Of a stretch of DNA of 64,000 nt, positions 27,118-35,187 are shown piece by piece. Position numbers and translations under genes: made by a program. The stretch is taken from contig OZ244173.1 in NCBI GenBank assembly GCA_965216515.1, positions 3,472,001 to 3,536,000 on the forward strand. The letters are read 5' to 3'. The stretch's first letter is position 1, and each line of letters opens with the position of its first letter. The notes below the pieces were generated by a model that saw only the letters and a program-made list of their open reading frames with translations, was not told where the DNA came from and made no database searches. The stretch comes from CAXMRP01 sp965216515 (GTDB taxonomy: Bacteria; Pseudomonadota; Alphaproteobacteria; Rhizobiales; Afifellaceae).

Positions 27118-29245
27118 GGCGGTCCCGCTTCTCGCCGTCGACGCCGTTGTTCTCGACCTGGAGACGACCGGGCTCGACACCCGCGCCGACCGGATCGTCG
27201 AAATCGGTGCCCTGAAGCTCAGGGCCGGCAAGGTTCCGGATATCGAAACGGTGTCGGCGCGCGGCGCAGCCCACACCGAGTTGTTTTCGCTCAGGGTCAA
27301 TCCCGGCATTGCCATCCCGCCCGCATCCACCGCCATCCACGGGATTGCCGACGCGGATGTCGCTGACGCGCCGCAGACGGCGGAGGCGCTGGCCCGGCTC
27401 GCCGGTTTTCGCGGCGATTCCATGGTGATTGGCCACGCCATCGGCTTCGACCTCGCATTTTTGAAAGCCGAAACCGGGCGCACCGGCGGACAGTGGCCGC
27501 CGACACGGTCGCTCGACACCCGCATGCTGGCCGAAATCGCCCGGCCGGACCTTCCCGATTTCAGCCTCGAACTGGTGTGCGACTGGCTTGGCATCACGCC
27601 CCATGATCGCCATTCCGCGCTTGGAGACGTCATCGCCACCGCCGAGGTCTTCCTGGCTCTCGTGCCGCGCCTGCGCGACCGCAACATTCGCACGGTCGCC
27701 GAGGCGGAGGCGGCCTGCGCCACCATGCTGGAGACCGTCGACACCCATGCCGCCGCCGGCTGGATGGAACCCTCGCGGCCCGACACCGGCACCGACAATG
27801 CCGTCTCCACGATTGATTCCTATCCCTACCGCCACCGTATCGCCGAAATCATGAGCGCGCCGCCGCTCACGGTCGGTCCTGACAAGACGCTTCTCGATGC
27901 CGCCCGCCGCATGGATGCCGGGCGCGCCTCCTCGCTGTTCGTGACCGCCGAGGGTCAGCCGCCGGGGATCGTCACCGAGCGCGACATCCTGCGCGCCGTT
28001 GCCGCCGGCGGGCCTTCCGCCCTCGCTTCCGGCGTCGCAACCATCGCCTCACGCCCGCTCCAAACGGTGCCCGCGGAGGCGTATGTCTATCTCGCCATGG
28101 CCCGCATGGACCGGCTCAAGGTGCGCCATCTTGCTGTTGTCGACGAAAGCGGCGACCTGGCTGGCGCGGTATCCGCCCGCGATCTTCTGAAGCTGCGTGC
28201 CTCCGCCGCCATCCGTATCGGCGACGGCATCGAAAACGCCGCCGACATCGGCGAGCTCGCCTCCATCTGGGCCGACCTGCCCGCGGTTGCCGAAACGCTG
28301 GTCGGCGAGGCGATCGACGGCCGCCAGGTGGCCGGCATCATCAGCCAGGAGTTGCGCACGCTGACCTGTCGTGCCGCCGTCATGGCGGAAGCGCGCATGC
28401 GCGCCGGCGGTGCCGGAGATCCGCCACAGCCCTACGCGGTCCTGGTGCTGGGTTCCGGCGGCCGGGGCGAAAGCCTGCTGGCCATGGACCAGGACAACGC
28501 CATTGTTTTCGCAAGCGGCGAGCCCGGCGGCGAAGCGGATCGCTATTTCGCCGAACTCGGCCGCCACATGTGTGCCATCCTCGACGAAGTCGGTGTCCCG
28601 CTGTGCAAGGGGGGTGTCATGGCGCAGAACCCCGAATGGCGCGGATCCATGGCGACATGGCGGGAGCGGATCGAGACCTGGGTGCGCCGCTCCGCGCCCG
28701 GCGATCTCCTGTCTGTCGATATCTTCTTCGACATGACGGCGGTCCACGGAGATGCCGCCATGGCCGAAACCCTGTTCGCGGAGGCCTATGCGCTCGGCGG
28801 CGAGGATCCCGCCTTCGCCAAGCAACTCGCCGCGGCAAGTGCCGATTTCGCCGGCGCCTTTGGCCTGTTCGGCAAGCTGCGCACGGACAACGGCCGCATC
28901 GACCTCAAGACGGCCGGCCTGTTTCCGATCGTCTCCACTGCCCGTGTCCTGGCGATCTGCCACGGCATCGCGCGCCGGAACACCCGCAATCGCCTGTCCG
29001 CCCTGGTGGCGGCAAGGATCGGCGGCGAAACTGACCTTTTGCGCTTTGACGCCGCCCACGAGATCGTCCTCACCCGCATCCTGGCGCAGCAGATCGCCGA
29101 CATTCACGCCGGCCAGCCGCCCGGCAACAAAGTGGCGCTGAAAGGTCTCAAGCGTGACCAGCGCGACGCCCTGCGCGATGCCCTTGGCCACCTGCGTGCC
29201 GCCGACAGCCTGGTGCGCGATCTTCTGTTCCGTGCGCCCGGCTGA
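27101..29245 (+). CDS. DnaQ-like 3'-5' exonuclease - CBS pair - DUF294 nucleotidyltransferase fusion
   Basis: 714 residues from the ATG at 27101. Residues 15-190 form a DEDDh exonuclease with all motifs: D19/E21 (VVLDLETTG), GHAIGFD (about 111-117) and HSALGD (171-176). Residues 248-366 carry two CBS motifs (EIMSAPPLTVGPDKTL; VTERDILRAV and VSARDLLKLR). Residues ~385-714 form a DUF294 nucleotidyltransferase-like region with GSGGRGE (451-457) and D463/D465 (AMDQDNAI), then the C-terminal substrate-binding-like domain. In other proteobacteria the exonuclease and CBS-DUF294 parts are usually separate neighbours of actP-type genes. CBS domains suggest adenylate sensing; the product of the nucleotidyltransferase is unknown. 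Confidence 0.92.
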   Translation: MPIRDKAVPLLAVDAVVLDLETTGLDTRADRIVEIGALKLRAGKVPDIETVSARGAAHTELFSLRVNPGIAIPPASTAIHGIADADVADAPQTAEALARLAGFRGDSMVIGHAIGFDLAFLKAETGRTGGQWPPTRSLDTRMLAEIARPDLPDFSLELVCDWLGITPHDRHSALGDVIATAEVFLALVPRLRDRNIRTVAEAEAACATMLETVDTHAAAGWMEPSRPDTGTDNAVSTIDSYPYRHRIAEIMSAPPLTVGPDKTLLDAARRMDAGRASSLFVTAEGQPPGIVTERDILRAVAAGGPSALASGVATIASRPLQTVPAEAYVYLAMARMDRLKVRHLAVVDESGDLAGAVSARDLLKLRASAAIRIGDGIENAADIGELASIWADLPAVAETLVGEAIDGRQVAGIISQELRTLTCRAAVMAEARMRAGGAGDPPQPYAVLVLGSGGRGESLLAMDQDNAIVFASGEPGGEADRYFAELGRHMCAILDEVGVPLCKGGVMAQNPEWRGSMATWRERIETWVRRSAPGDLLSVDIFFDMTAVHGDAAMAETLFAEAYALGGEDPAFAKQLAAASADFAGAFGLFGKLRTDNGRIDLKTAGLFPIVSTARVLAICHGIARRNTRNRLSALVAARIGGETDLLRFDAAHEIVLTRILAQQIADIHAGQPPGNKVALKGLKRDQRDALRDALGHLRAADSLVRDLLFRAPG

Positions 29246-29319
29246 TATGGGATAAGTCGGCCTGCGGCCGAAGATTCGAGGCCGGCCGGATTCCGGGAAT
29301 CGACGGGGAGAAGACAGAT

Positions 29320-29739
29320 ATGTTGAAGGAGTTCAGGGAATTTGCGGTCAAGGGCAACATGCTCGACATGGCCGTCGGTATCGTCATCGGCGCCGCGTTC
29401 GGCGCGATCGTGTCGTCGCTTGTCGATGATATCGTCATGCCACCGATCGGCATGCTTTTGGGCGGTGTCGATTTTGCCCAGATGTTTGTGATCCTGAAGG
29501 GCGAGGGCGACTTCGCCACGATCGAACAGGCCAGGGAAGCCGGCGCGGTGACCTGGAACATCGGCCTCTTCATCAACGCCATCATCAAGTTCGTGATCAT
29601 CGCCTTCACCCTGTTTCTGGTCGTGCGGTCCTTCAACGCCAGGAAAAAGAAGGAAGAGGAAAAGGCGACGCCCGCCGAACCGCCCAAGCAGGAGGTGTTG
29701 CTGACCGAAATCCGGGATCTGCTGGCCGGCAAGGACTGA
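29320..29739 (+). CDS. mscL: Large-conductance mechanosensitive channel MscL
   Basis: 139 residues. The N-terminal helix and first TM read MLKEFREFAVKGNMLDMAVGIVIGAAFG, with the second TM at FINAIIKFVIIAFTLFLVVRSFN, then a charged cytoplasmic helix (KKKEEEKATP) ending LLTEIRDLLAGKD. It opens under hypo-osmotic membrane tension as a pentamer in the inner membrane. ATG at 29320, with GGGGAG upstream. Confidence 0.97.
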   Translation: MLKEFREFAVKGNMLDMAVGIVIGAAFGAIVSSLVDDIVMPPIGMLLGGVDFAQMFVILKGEGDFATIEQAREAGAVTWNIGLFINAIIKFVIIAFTLFLVVRSFNARKKKEEEKATPAEPPKQEVLLTEIRDLLAGKD

Positions 29740-29893
29740 CCGGCGGCGACCGGCCTGAATTGGGGCGCCTGACCGGCCATATCGTCGGGGCCTGGTCGGT
29801 CTGGCCATGCCGGTCGCACGTCATCGCATGTTCCGGCGGGCGGTCGGGCCGGGCCGCCCGGTTCGCTTTGCGGAAATCCGGCGGGAGACGGAA

Positions 29894-31105
29894 TTGAACA
29901 CACTGCCCAATCTGCGCGAAAGCCTGAGCGAACAGGCCCGCCAAACACCGGATTCCGGTATCGTCGAGATATTCGACTATGGCCGCCAGCGGCCGGGTCT
30001 GATCCCGCTATGGGCCGGCGAGGGCGACCGGCCGACGCCGCAATTCATCTGCGATGCCGCCGCGAAATCGCTGAAAAACGGCGAAACCTTTTACACCTGG
30101 CAACGCGGCATCCCGGAGCTGCGCGCCGCGCTCGCCGCCTATCATGCCCGCCAGTACGCCCGCCCGTTCACCGCTGACCGCTTCTTCGTCACCGGTTCCG
30201 GCATGCAGGCGATCCAGATCGCCGTTGCTGCCATCGCCGCCCCTGGCGCCGAAATCGTCGTGCCCACCCCCGCCTGGCCCAACATCACCGCCGCCCTCAC
30301 CGTACGCGGCGCAAAGCCGGTCGCTGTGCCGATGCGGTTTGGCAATGCCGGCTGGCAACTCGACATAGACCGGCTGTTTGCCGCCACGGGCCCGCAGACC
30401 GTCGCCATCTTCCTCAATACGCCGGCCAATCCCACCGGCTGGACCGCCTCGGCCGACGAGCTTGCCGCCATCCTCGAATTTGCCCGCCGGCACGACCTGT
30501 GGATTGTTGCCGATGAAGTCTACAACCGTTTCTTCTATGCCGGCGCGCGGGCCCCGTCCTTTCACGACTTATGCCGGCCCGACGACCGCATCCTGTTCAC
30601 CAACACGTTTTCCAAGAACTGGGCCATGACCGGGTGGCGGGTCGGCTGGCTCGCCGCGCCCGCCGAACTCGGCCAGACGATCGAAAATCTCATCCAGTAT
30701 TCCACGTCCGGTGTCGCCGTATTCATGCAGCGGGCGGCGGCCGTCGCACTGGAAGAGGGCGAAGACTTCGTCGCCAGCCAGATCGCCCAGGCGCGCCAGG
30801 GCCGGCAGATCCTTTGCGACGCCCTTGCCGGGGCACCCGGAGTGCGGGTCGCGCCGCCCGACGGCGCGTTTTATCTGTTCTTCGCCATCGATGCGGCGCC
30901 GGGCGGGCAGGCGGCGTCGCCGGACACGCGTCGCCTCGGGTTCCGCCTGGTCGACGAGGCCAATATCGGCGTTGCCCCGGGCACCGCATTCGGTCCCGGC
31001 GGTGAAGATTTCATACGGATATGCTTTGCCCGAAAGGCCCAGGACATGACCGAAGCCGCCCGCCGGCTGTCCGCCTGGCTTGCCGGAAAACCGGTCGTTG
31101 CCTGA
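29894..31105 (+). CDS. PLP-dependent aminotransferase (class I/II fold)
   Basis: 403 residues from a TTG at 29894 with GGGAGACGG upstream; an ATG at 29807 would add 29 Arg-rich residues without a ribosome-binding site. Fold type I features: GSGMQAIQIAVAA (phosphate loop), NTPANPTGW, WIVADEVYNRF (Asp that pairs with the PLP ring nitrogen), the PLP lysine in TFSKNWAMTGWRVGW, and the late substrate-carboxylate Arg in FIRICFA. The substrate is not defined; aspartate/aromatic-type enzymes share this pattern. It overlaps the AbrB-family gene. Confidence 0.9.
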   Translation: MNTLPNLRESLSEQARQTPDSGIVEIFDYGRQRPGLIPLWAGEGDRPTPQFICDAAAKSLKNGETFYTWQRGIPELRAALAAYHARQYARPFTADRFFVTGSGMQAIQIAVAAIAAPGAEIVVPTPAWPNITAALTVRGAKPVAVPMRFGNAGWQLDIDRLFAATGPQTVAIFLNTPANPTGWTASADELAAILEFARRHDLWIVADEVYNRFFYAGARAPSFHDLCRPDDRILFTNTFSKNWAMTGWRVGWLAAPAELGQTIENLIQYSTSGVAVFMQRAAAVALEEGEDFVASQIAQARQGRQILCDALAGAPGVRVAPPDGAFYLFFAIDAAPGGQAASPDTRRLGFRLVDEANIGVAPGTAFGPGGEDFIRICFARKAQDMTEAARRLSAWLAGKPVVA

Positions 31106-32141
31106 CCGGCAGCGCCGCCGGCCGCTGGTCCGCACCGTCCGCACACTGGCCATTGCCGGCGCCGGCGGCCTGGCCCTGTCCCTTGCCGGCTTTCCCGGCG
31201 GCTGGCTCACCGGCAGCCTGGCGGCGGTGGCGCTCGCCTCGCTTCGTGGTCTGGATGTTCAGTTACCCGGCCCGCTCAAGGTCGTCAGCTACACCGTGGT
31301 TGGCCTGGTGGCCGGTTCTGCCGCCCGCCCGGAAACACTGTCCCGGATCTGGACATGGCCGCTGAGTTTCCTGGTGCTCGCGGCGATGATTGCCGCGTCC
31401 GTCCCGCTGGCGATGCTCTACCTGCGCCGGATCGCCCGCTGGGATCCGATGACGGCCCTTCTCGCGTCGTTTCCCGGTTCGCTTTCCACGGTCGTGGCCA
31501 CGGCGGAGGATGTCGGCGCCGACGTCCGGGCCATCGTCATCTCGCAGACCTTGCGCGTGTTCCTGCTGTTGCTGATTGTGCCGCTGGCCCTGCCGTGGCT
31601 GGGCGGCGCGGGCGCGGGCGCGGGATCGGTATCCGCCGGCGGTCCGGTCCATCCCGGTGAACTGATGCTCGTGCTGGGTGTGGCCATGGTATCCGGTTCT
31701 CTCGCCCGGCGGTTCGGCGTGCCGGGCGGGCTGGTGGTCGGCGCCCTGTTTGCCGTGGCGGCACTGTTTGCCAGCGGTCTGGTCTCCACAGCCATTCCGC
31801 CGTCCCTCTTCGCCGCCGGCCTTGTCATCCTGGGGGCCAACGCGGGCGCGCGGTTTCAGCCCGGCGACGCCCGCCTGATCGCATCCGTCATTCCCCACGC
31901 CATCGTCGTCTTCGCGATCCTTGTTGCCGCCGCGATCACCGCGGCCACGGTCGTCGGCACCGTCCTGGATATCCCGGCGGCCCAGGCATTGATGGCCTAT
32001 TCGCCCGGTGCCCTGGAGGCGATGGTGGCGCTGGCTGTCATCACCGGCGTCGACACGACTTTTGTCGCCGCCCACCACGCGGTGCGGTTTTTCGCCCTCA
32101 GCCTCATCGTCCCGGTCTTGGCCGCCCGAAGGCGGCGCTAG
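31098..32141 (+). CDS. AbrB-family (TIGR03082 duplication) membrane protein
   Basis: About 347 residues from TTG 31098 (TTG 31080 is also possible). Roughly 10-11 hydrophobic helices are arranged as two related halves: GGWLTGSLAAVALASLRG and PGGLVVGALFAVAALFASG share the G.W/GG..G..L pattern. Automated annotation calls this family ammonia monooxygenase or AbrB regulator, both misleading; it is a membrane protein of unknown transport function. It overlaps the aminotransferase stop by 8 bp, so coupling is likely. Confidence 0.85.
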   Translation: MPDRQRRRPLVRTVRTLAIAGAGGLALSLAGFPGGWLTGSLAAVALASLRGLDVQLPGPLKVVSYTVVGLVAGSAARPETLSRIWTWPLSFLVLAAMIAASVPLAMLYLRRIARWDPMTALLASFPGSLSTVVATAEDVGADVRAIVISQTLRVFLLLLIVPLALPWLGGAGAGAGSVSAGGPVHPGELMLVLGVAMVSGSLARRFGVPGGLVVGALFAVAALFASGLVSTAIPPSLFAAGLVILGANAGARFQPGDARLIASVIPHAIVVFAILVAAAITAATVVGTVLDIPAAQALMAYSPGALEAMVALAVITGVDTTFVAAHHAVRFFALSLIVPVLAARRRR

Positions 32142-32193
32142 GGGAGGGGCCTCCGGCCATTTCGGCTTTGCCCGGCTATTTCTGTTTTGCAAT

Positions 32194-32227
32194 GACGTCC
32201 GATGTCGCGGCCATGACATCGGACGTC
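32194..32227. terminator. 13-bp perfect inverted repeat, likely bidirectional terminator
   Basis: Arms 32194-32206 and 32215-32227 are perfectly complementary around an 8-nt loop. It sits in the 242-bp gap between two convergent genes (ending at 32141 and 32384). There is no T tract on either side, so it is a strong hairpin but not a canonical Rho-independent terminator; a protein-binding palindrome is an alternative. Confidence 0.55.
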
Positions 32228-32383
32228 CGCGGCCTGCCCTGGCGGTCCCTGGCCTCAATTGACCCGCGCGCATCAACGGCGGCAGGGCGGACAAACCGGA
32301 TCTCGATTTCAAATGAGCCGATGTCTGTTATCTGTCCGTTGGCTGTCGAAAGGGCATCGTTGGTTCATTGAATGAGATCGCGC

Positions 32384-33277
32384 CTAGGTCCTTGAAAGAA
32401 ACTCCAACAGTGTTGCAACCAACGCGCCCGGGGTTTCTTCGGGGATGGCGTGGCCACATGGCAATGCGCAGCCCTTCACCTGTGTGCCCCGTTCCTTCCA
32501 GGTCCTCTCAACATCGTAAAGCGTGCCGACAACGCTTTTGGTGCCCCAGACCGCCAGGAGCGGTGATGAGACACGACTGTCCTGGTCGGCTCTGTCATGT
32601 TCCAGGTCTGTGCTTGCCGAAGCGCGGTAGTCCTCGCAAATCGCATGGATCGTAGCCGGGTCCTGGTACGTTCGCAGGTATTCGGCGATCACGTCCTCGC
32701 CGACCGCGCCCTCAATCTCGACCTGTCCGGAAATGTGACGTCGCAGGAAATACTCTGGATCGTTTCCGATCATTCTTTCAGGAAAATCATAAGGCTGGAT
32801 CAAGAAGAACCACCAGAAATACCGGGTTGCAAACTCTTTGTTGGTCAGCTCGTACATCGTACGCGTCGGGGCGATATCAAGCACGGCCAGGCGTTCAATC
32901 GCGTCCGGAAAATCCAGCGCCAGCCTGTGTGCAACGCGACCGCCTCGATCATGGCCGACGACTGAAAAACGGTCATGGCCGAGCTGACCCATCAAGGCGA
33001 TCTGGTCGCCTGCCATTACCCGTTTGGAGTAAGGCAGATGTTGTGCATCACTCGCTGGCTTCCCACTGTCTCCGTAACCACGCAAATCTGGCGCAATGAC
33101 CCGGTAACCGGCGGCCACCAACTTTGGTGCGACTTTCCGCCAAGCTACATGCGTTTGTGGATGGCCGTGAAGCAGCAAGACGGCGTGGCCGGCCCCTGCA
33201 CTGGCGTAATTTATCTCAATATCGGGCAGGCTCGCCTTCGCGACCTCGAACCCCGGCAGGAAACGGGACAGGGCCAT
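32384..33277 (-). CDS. Haloacetate (fluoroacetate) dehalogenase-like alpha/beta hydrolase
   Basis: 297 residues. Catalytic features of the family: nucleophile D110 in VGHDRGGR, R111 and R114 for the carboxylate, D134 (VLDIAPT), and the base H276 (CGHAIPEE). The oxyanion motif HGHPQTHVAWR is present. In fluoroacetate dehalogenases a His-Trp pair follows a Tyr and binds halide; here the stretch is YFWWFF, so Trp (W155) replaces the His while the second Trp is kept. That suggests a different leaving group or substrate. Its ATG abuts the stop of the dehydrogenase gene with no gap, so the two are coupled. Confidence 0.85.
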   Translation of the reverse strand: MALSRFLPGFEVAKASLPDIEINYASAGAGHAVLLLHGHPQTHVAWRKVAPKLVAAGYRVIAPDLRGYGDSGKPASDAQHLPYSKRVMAGDQIALMGQLGHDRFSVVGHDRGGRVAHRLALDFPDAIERLAVLDIAPTRTMYELTNKEFATRYFWWFFLIQPYDFPERMIGNDPEYFLRRHISGQVEIEGAVGEDVIAEYLRTYQDPATIHAICEDYRASASTDLEHDRADQDSRVSSPLLAVWGTKSVVGTLYDVERTWKERGTQVKGCALPCGHAIPEETPGALVATLLEFLSRT

Positions 33278-34357
33278 TCAAGCGATGTCCAAGACCGCAT
33301 CGGCAATCGCTGTGCCGCAGGTCTTTGTATCTGCCGGTCCGCCAAGATCGGGTGTGCGCAGGGCTTGCTCTGACAGCACCCGTTCGATCGCTGTGACGAT
33401 GGATTGGCCAGCCTCCTTGGCGCCCAGGTGATCGAGCATCATTGCCGCAGCCCAAATCTGGCCGACCGGGTTTGCAATCCCTTTCCCGGCAATGTCGGGG
33501 GCCGACCCGTGGACAGGCTCAAAGAGCGACGGGAATTTGCCTTCTGGATTTATGTTGCCCGAGGGCGCGATACCTATCGTGCCCGTGCAAGCGGGACCAA
33601 GGTCAGACAGGATGTCGCCAAACAAATTCGAGGCGACAACCACGTCAAACCAGTCCGGGTGCAAGACGAATTGGGCTGTCAGAATATCGATATGGTATTT
33701 GTCTACCTTGACGTCTGGATACTGCTTGGCCATCTCGGCCACGCGTTCGTCCCAATAGGGCATCGTGATCGAGATCCCGTTGGATTTCGTGGCCGAGGTC
33801 AGGTGCCCGCCGCGTTCCGCTGCAAGGTCGAAGGCATACTTCAAAATCCGATCGATCCCGGTACGGCTCATGACGGTTTCTTGCATGACGATCTCGCGAT
33901 CGGTGCCGGAGAACATCTTTCCGCCGATTGTGGAATATTCGCCCTCGGTGTTCTCACGCACGATCATCATATCGATGTCGCCCGGTTTGCGGCCTGCCAG
34001 AGGAAGCGGCACACCGGGCATGGCGCGGGCTGGGCGTAAGCTCACATATTGATCGAACTCTCTGCGGAACTGAATAAGCGAACCCCAAAGCGAAACGTGG
34101 TCAGGCACAATGTCCGGCCACCCAACAGCCCCGAAGAAAAGCGCATCGCTTTGACTGAGCTTGTCCTTCCAGTCATCCGGCATCATCTGCCCATGCGCCA
34201 GGTAGTAGTCAGCCGAAGCGAAGTCGTGTTCGGTGAATTCAAAGCCAAGTTCAAATCGTTTTTGTGCGGCCATCAGGACCCGCATGCCTTCAGGAGTGGT
34301 TTCCTTTCCAATCCCGTCGCCGGGGATTACCGCGATTGTCCAGGTATTTTGTGGCAT
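33278..34357 (-). CDS. Tartrate dehydrogenase / D-malate dehydrogenase-type beta-decarboxylating enzyme
   Basis: 359 residues from the ATG at 34357, the usual family length; a longer in-frame extension upstream has no domain content. Isocitrate/isopropylmalate dehydrogenase fold: IAVIPGDGIGKE at the start, FGAVGWPD, RPARAMPGVP (substrate arginines), ENTEGEYS, the catalytic-Lys region SATKSNGI, metal-binding Asp in VASNLFGDILSDLG, and FEPVHGSAPDIAGKG for NAD. The GAVGWPD variant and SLWG segment point to tartrate/D-malate rather than isopropylmalate. It lacks the neighbours of a leu operon. It forms a two-gene unit with the haloacetate dehalogenase-like hydrolase. Confidence 0.88.
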   Translation of the reverse strand: MPQNTWTIAVIPGDGIGKETTPEGMRVLMAAQKRFELGFEFTEHDFASADYYLAHGQMMPDDWKDKLSQSDALFFGAVGWPDIVPDHVSLWGSLIQFRREFDQYVSLRPARAMPGVPLPLAGRKPGDIDMMIVRENTEGEYSTIGGKMFSGTDREIVMQETVMSRTGIDRILKYAFDLAAERGGHLTSATKSNGISITMPYWDERVAEMAKQYPDVKVDKYHIDILTAQFVLHPDWFDVVVASNLFGDILSDLGPACTGTIGIAPSGNINPEGKFPSLFEPVHGSAPDIAGKGIANPVGQIWAAAMMLDHLGAKEAGQSIVTAIERVLSEQALRTPDLGGPADTKTCGTAIADAVLDIA

Positions 34358-34718
34358 GTCTGATGTCTTCCGGTCCGATCCCTGCCGGCAAGGTGATACA
34401 ATAAGTACCTTGGGCACAAGACAGCTTTTGACACGCTTGCGCACGCAGATATGTACGAAATGAAAAGCCAAACGGACCGCAGCTTCGCCGGGCCTGTTCC
34501 AATCTGGCCTCGGAAGAGTGCCCATCGCGAAAGGCGCAAAGCCGGCATTCGTGCAATTGACCGCATTGGCTAACTTGGGCTCCAGGCGGGTTTTCGTCAC
34601 GCGTTCGACGAATGGTCCCACTTGGCACTTTCAAGACATGCCCGCGGTTTCCCGGGCGCCCCGGCTTGAGCGCGGGAGCAGGCTGCATGGCATGGCGGCT
34701 GGCGCCTTCGCAACTGAA
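34358..34718. other. Intergenic region upstream of the tartrate dehydrogenase-like gene
   Basis: 361 bp with no supported gene. It carries the promoter of the two-gene dehydrogenase/hydrolase unit on the minus strand. An open frame continuing upstream of the dehydrogenase to about 34621 has no recognisable protein content. The segment is less GC-rich than the core genome. Confidence 0.5.
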
Positions 34719-35099
34719 TCAGGATAGTGAACCGGCTTCGCGGACGCGTCGGAAAACTAGGACAAAAAGCGCCGCAATGGCGATTTGCCCGGAAATGACG
34801 GCGGGCCAGATCAGCGGGAACTGAACATCGGTGTACTTCTGGGGTCCGAAGGAGACCGCCGCCAGCACAGCCGCCAGAATGCACAGAATTCGTCCCGCCC
34901 TGCTGCCGGTGGCGCCTAGGCACAAGGCGGCGATCGCAACAGCCAGCGCCGATCCGATAAACGGCGCGATACCGAACAGCGGGGTCGCCGCGGGAGGGTG
35001 CGGCGGAACCTTTGCATAAAGCGCCCCGAGCATGATGATCTGCAACACGATCAGCGTTGCAAGTGCGGCATTTGCCGCGCCGTGTCTTGACGTGCCCAT
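34719..35099 (-). CDS. Small four-helix membrane protein
   Basis: 126 residues, ATG at 35099. Four hydrophobic helices are visible (about residues 10-29, 42-64, 68-86 and 98-117), with PPHPPAATP in the first loop and FGPQKYTDVQFP in the last. I do not recognise the family. It is divergent from the TetR gene across 88 bp that contain two operator-like repeats, so it is the likely regulatory target. Confidence 0.7.
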   Translation of the reverse strand: MGTSRHGAANAALATLIVLQIIMLGALYAKVPPHPPAATPLFGIAPFIGSALAVAIAALCLGATGSRAGRILCILAAVLAAVSFGPQKYTDVQFPLIWPAVISGQIAIAALFVLVFRRVREAGSLS

Positions 35100-35113
35100 G
35101 AAGGTCTCCTTTG

Positions 35114-35161
35114 GCGTAACAACGTGTACGGTTGCGTTATTCCGTAACAGCGTGTACGGTT
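35114..35161. promoter_or_regulatory. Two direct operator-like repeats between the membrane protein and tetR-family genes
   Basis: Two 19-bp copies differing at one base (35115-35133 and 35143-35161) with a 28-bp period. The second copy is embedded in an imperfect palindrome CCGTA-N8-TACGG (35142-35159), the size and shape of a TetR-family operator. Both lie in the 88-bp divergent promoter region. Confidence 0.8.
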
Positions 35162-35187
35162 TTTGTCAACACGCGGGGGAGGCCGAT

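Noticed and set aside
34358..34621. N-terminal extension of the tartrate dehydrogenase-like protein
   Set aside because: The family begins right at the ATG 34357 and the extension has no conserved content.
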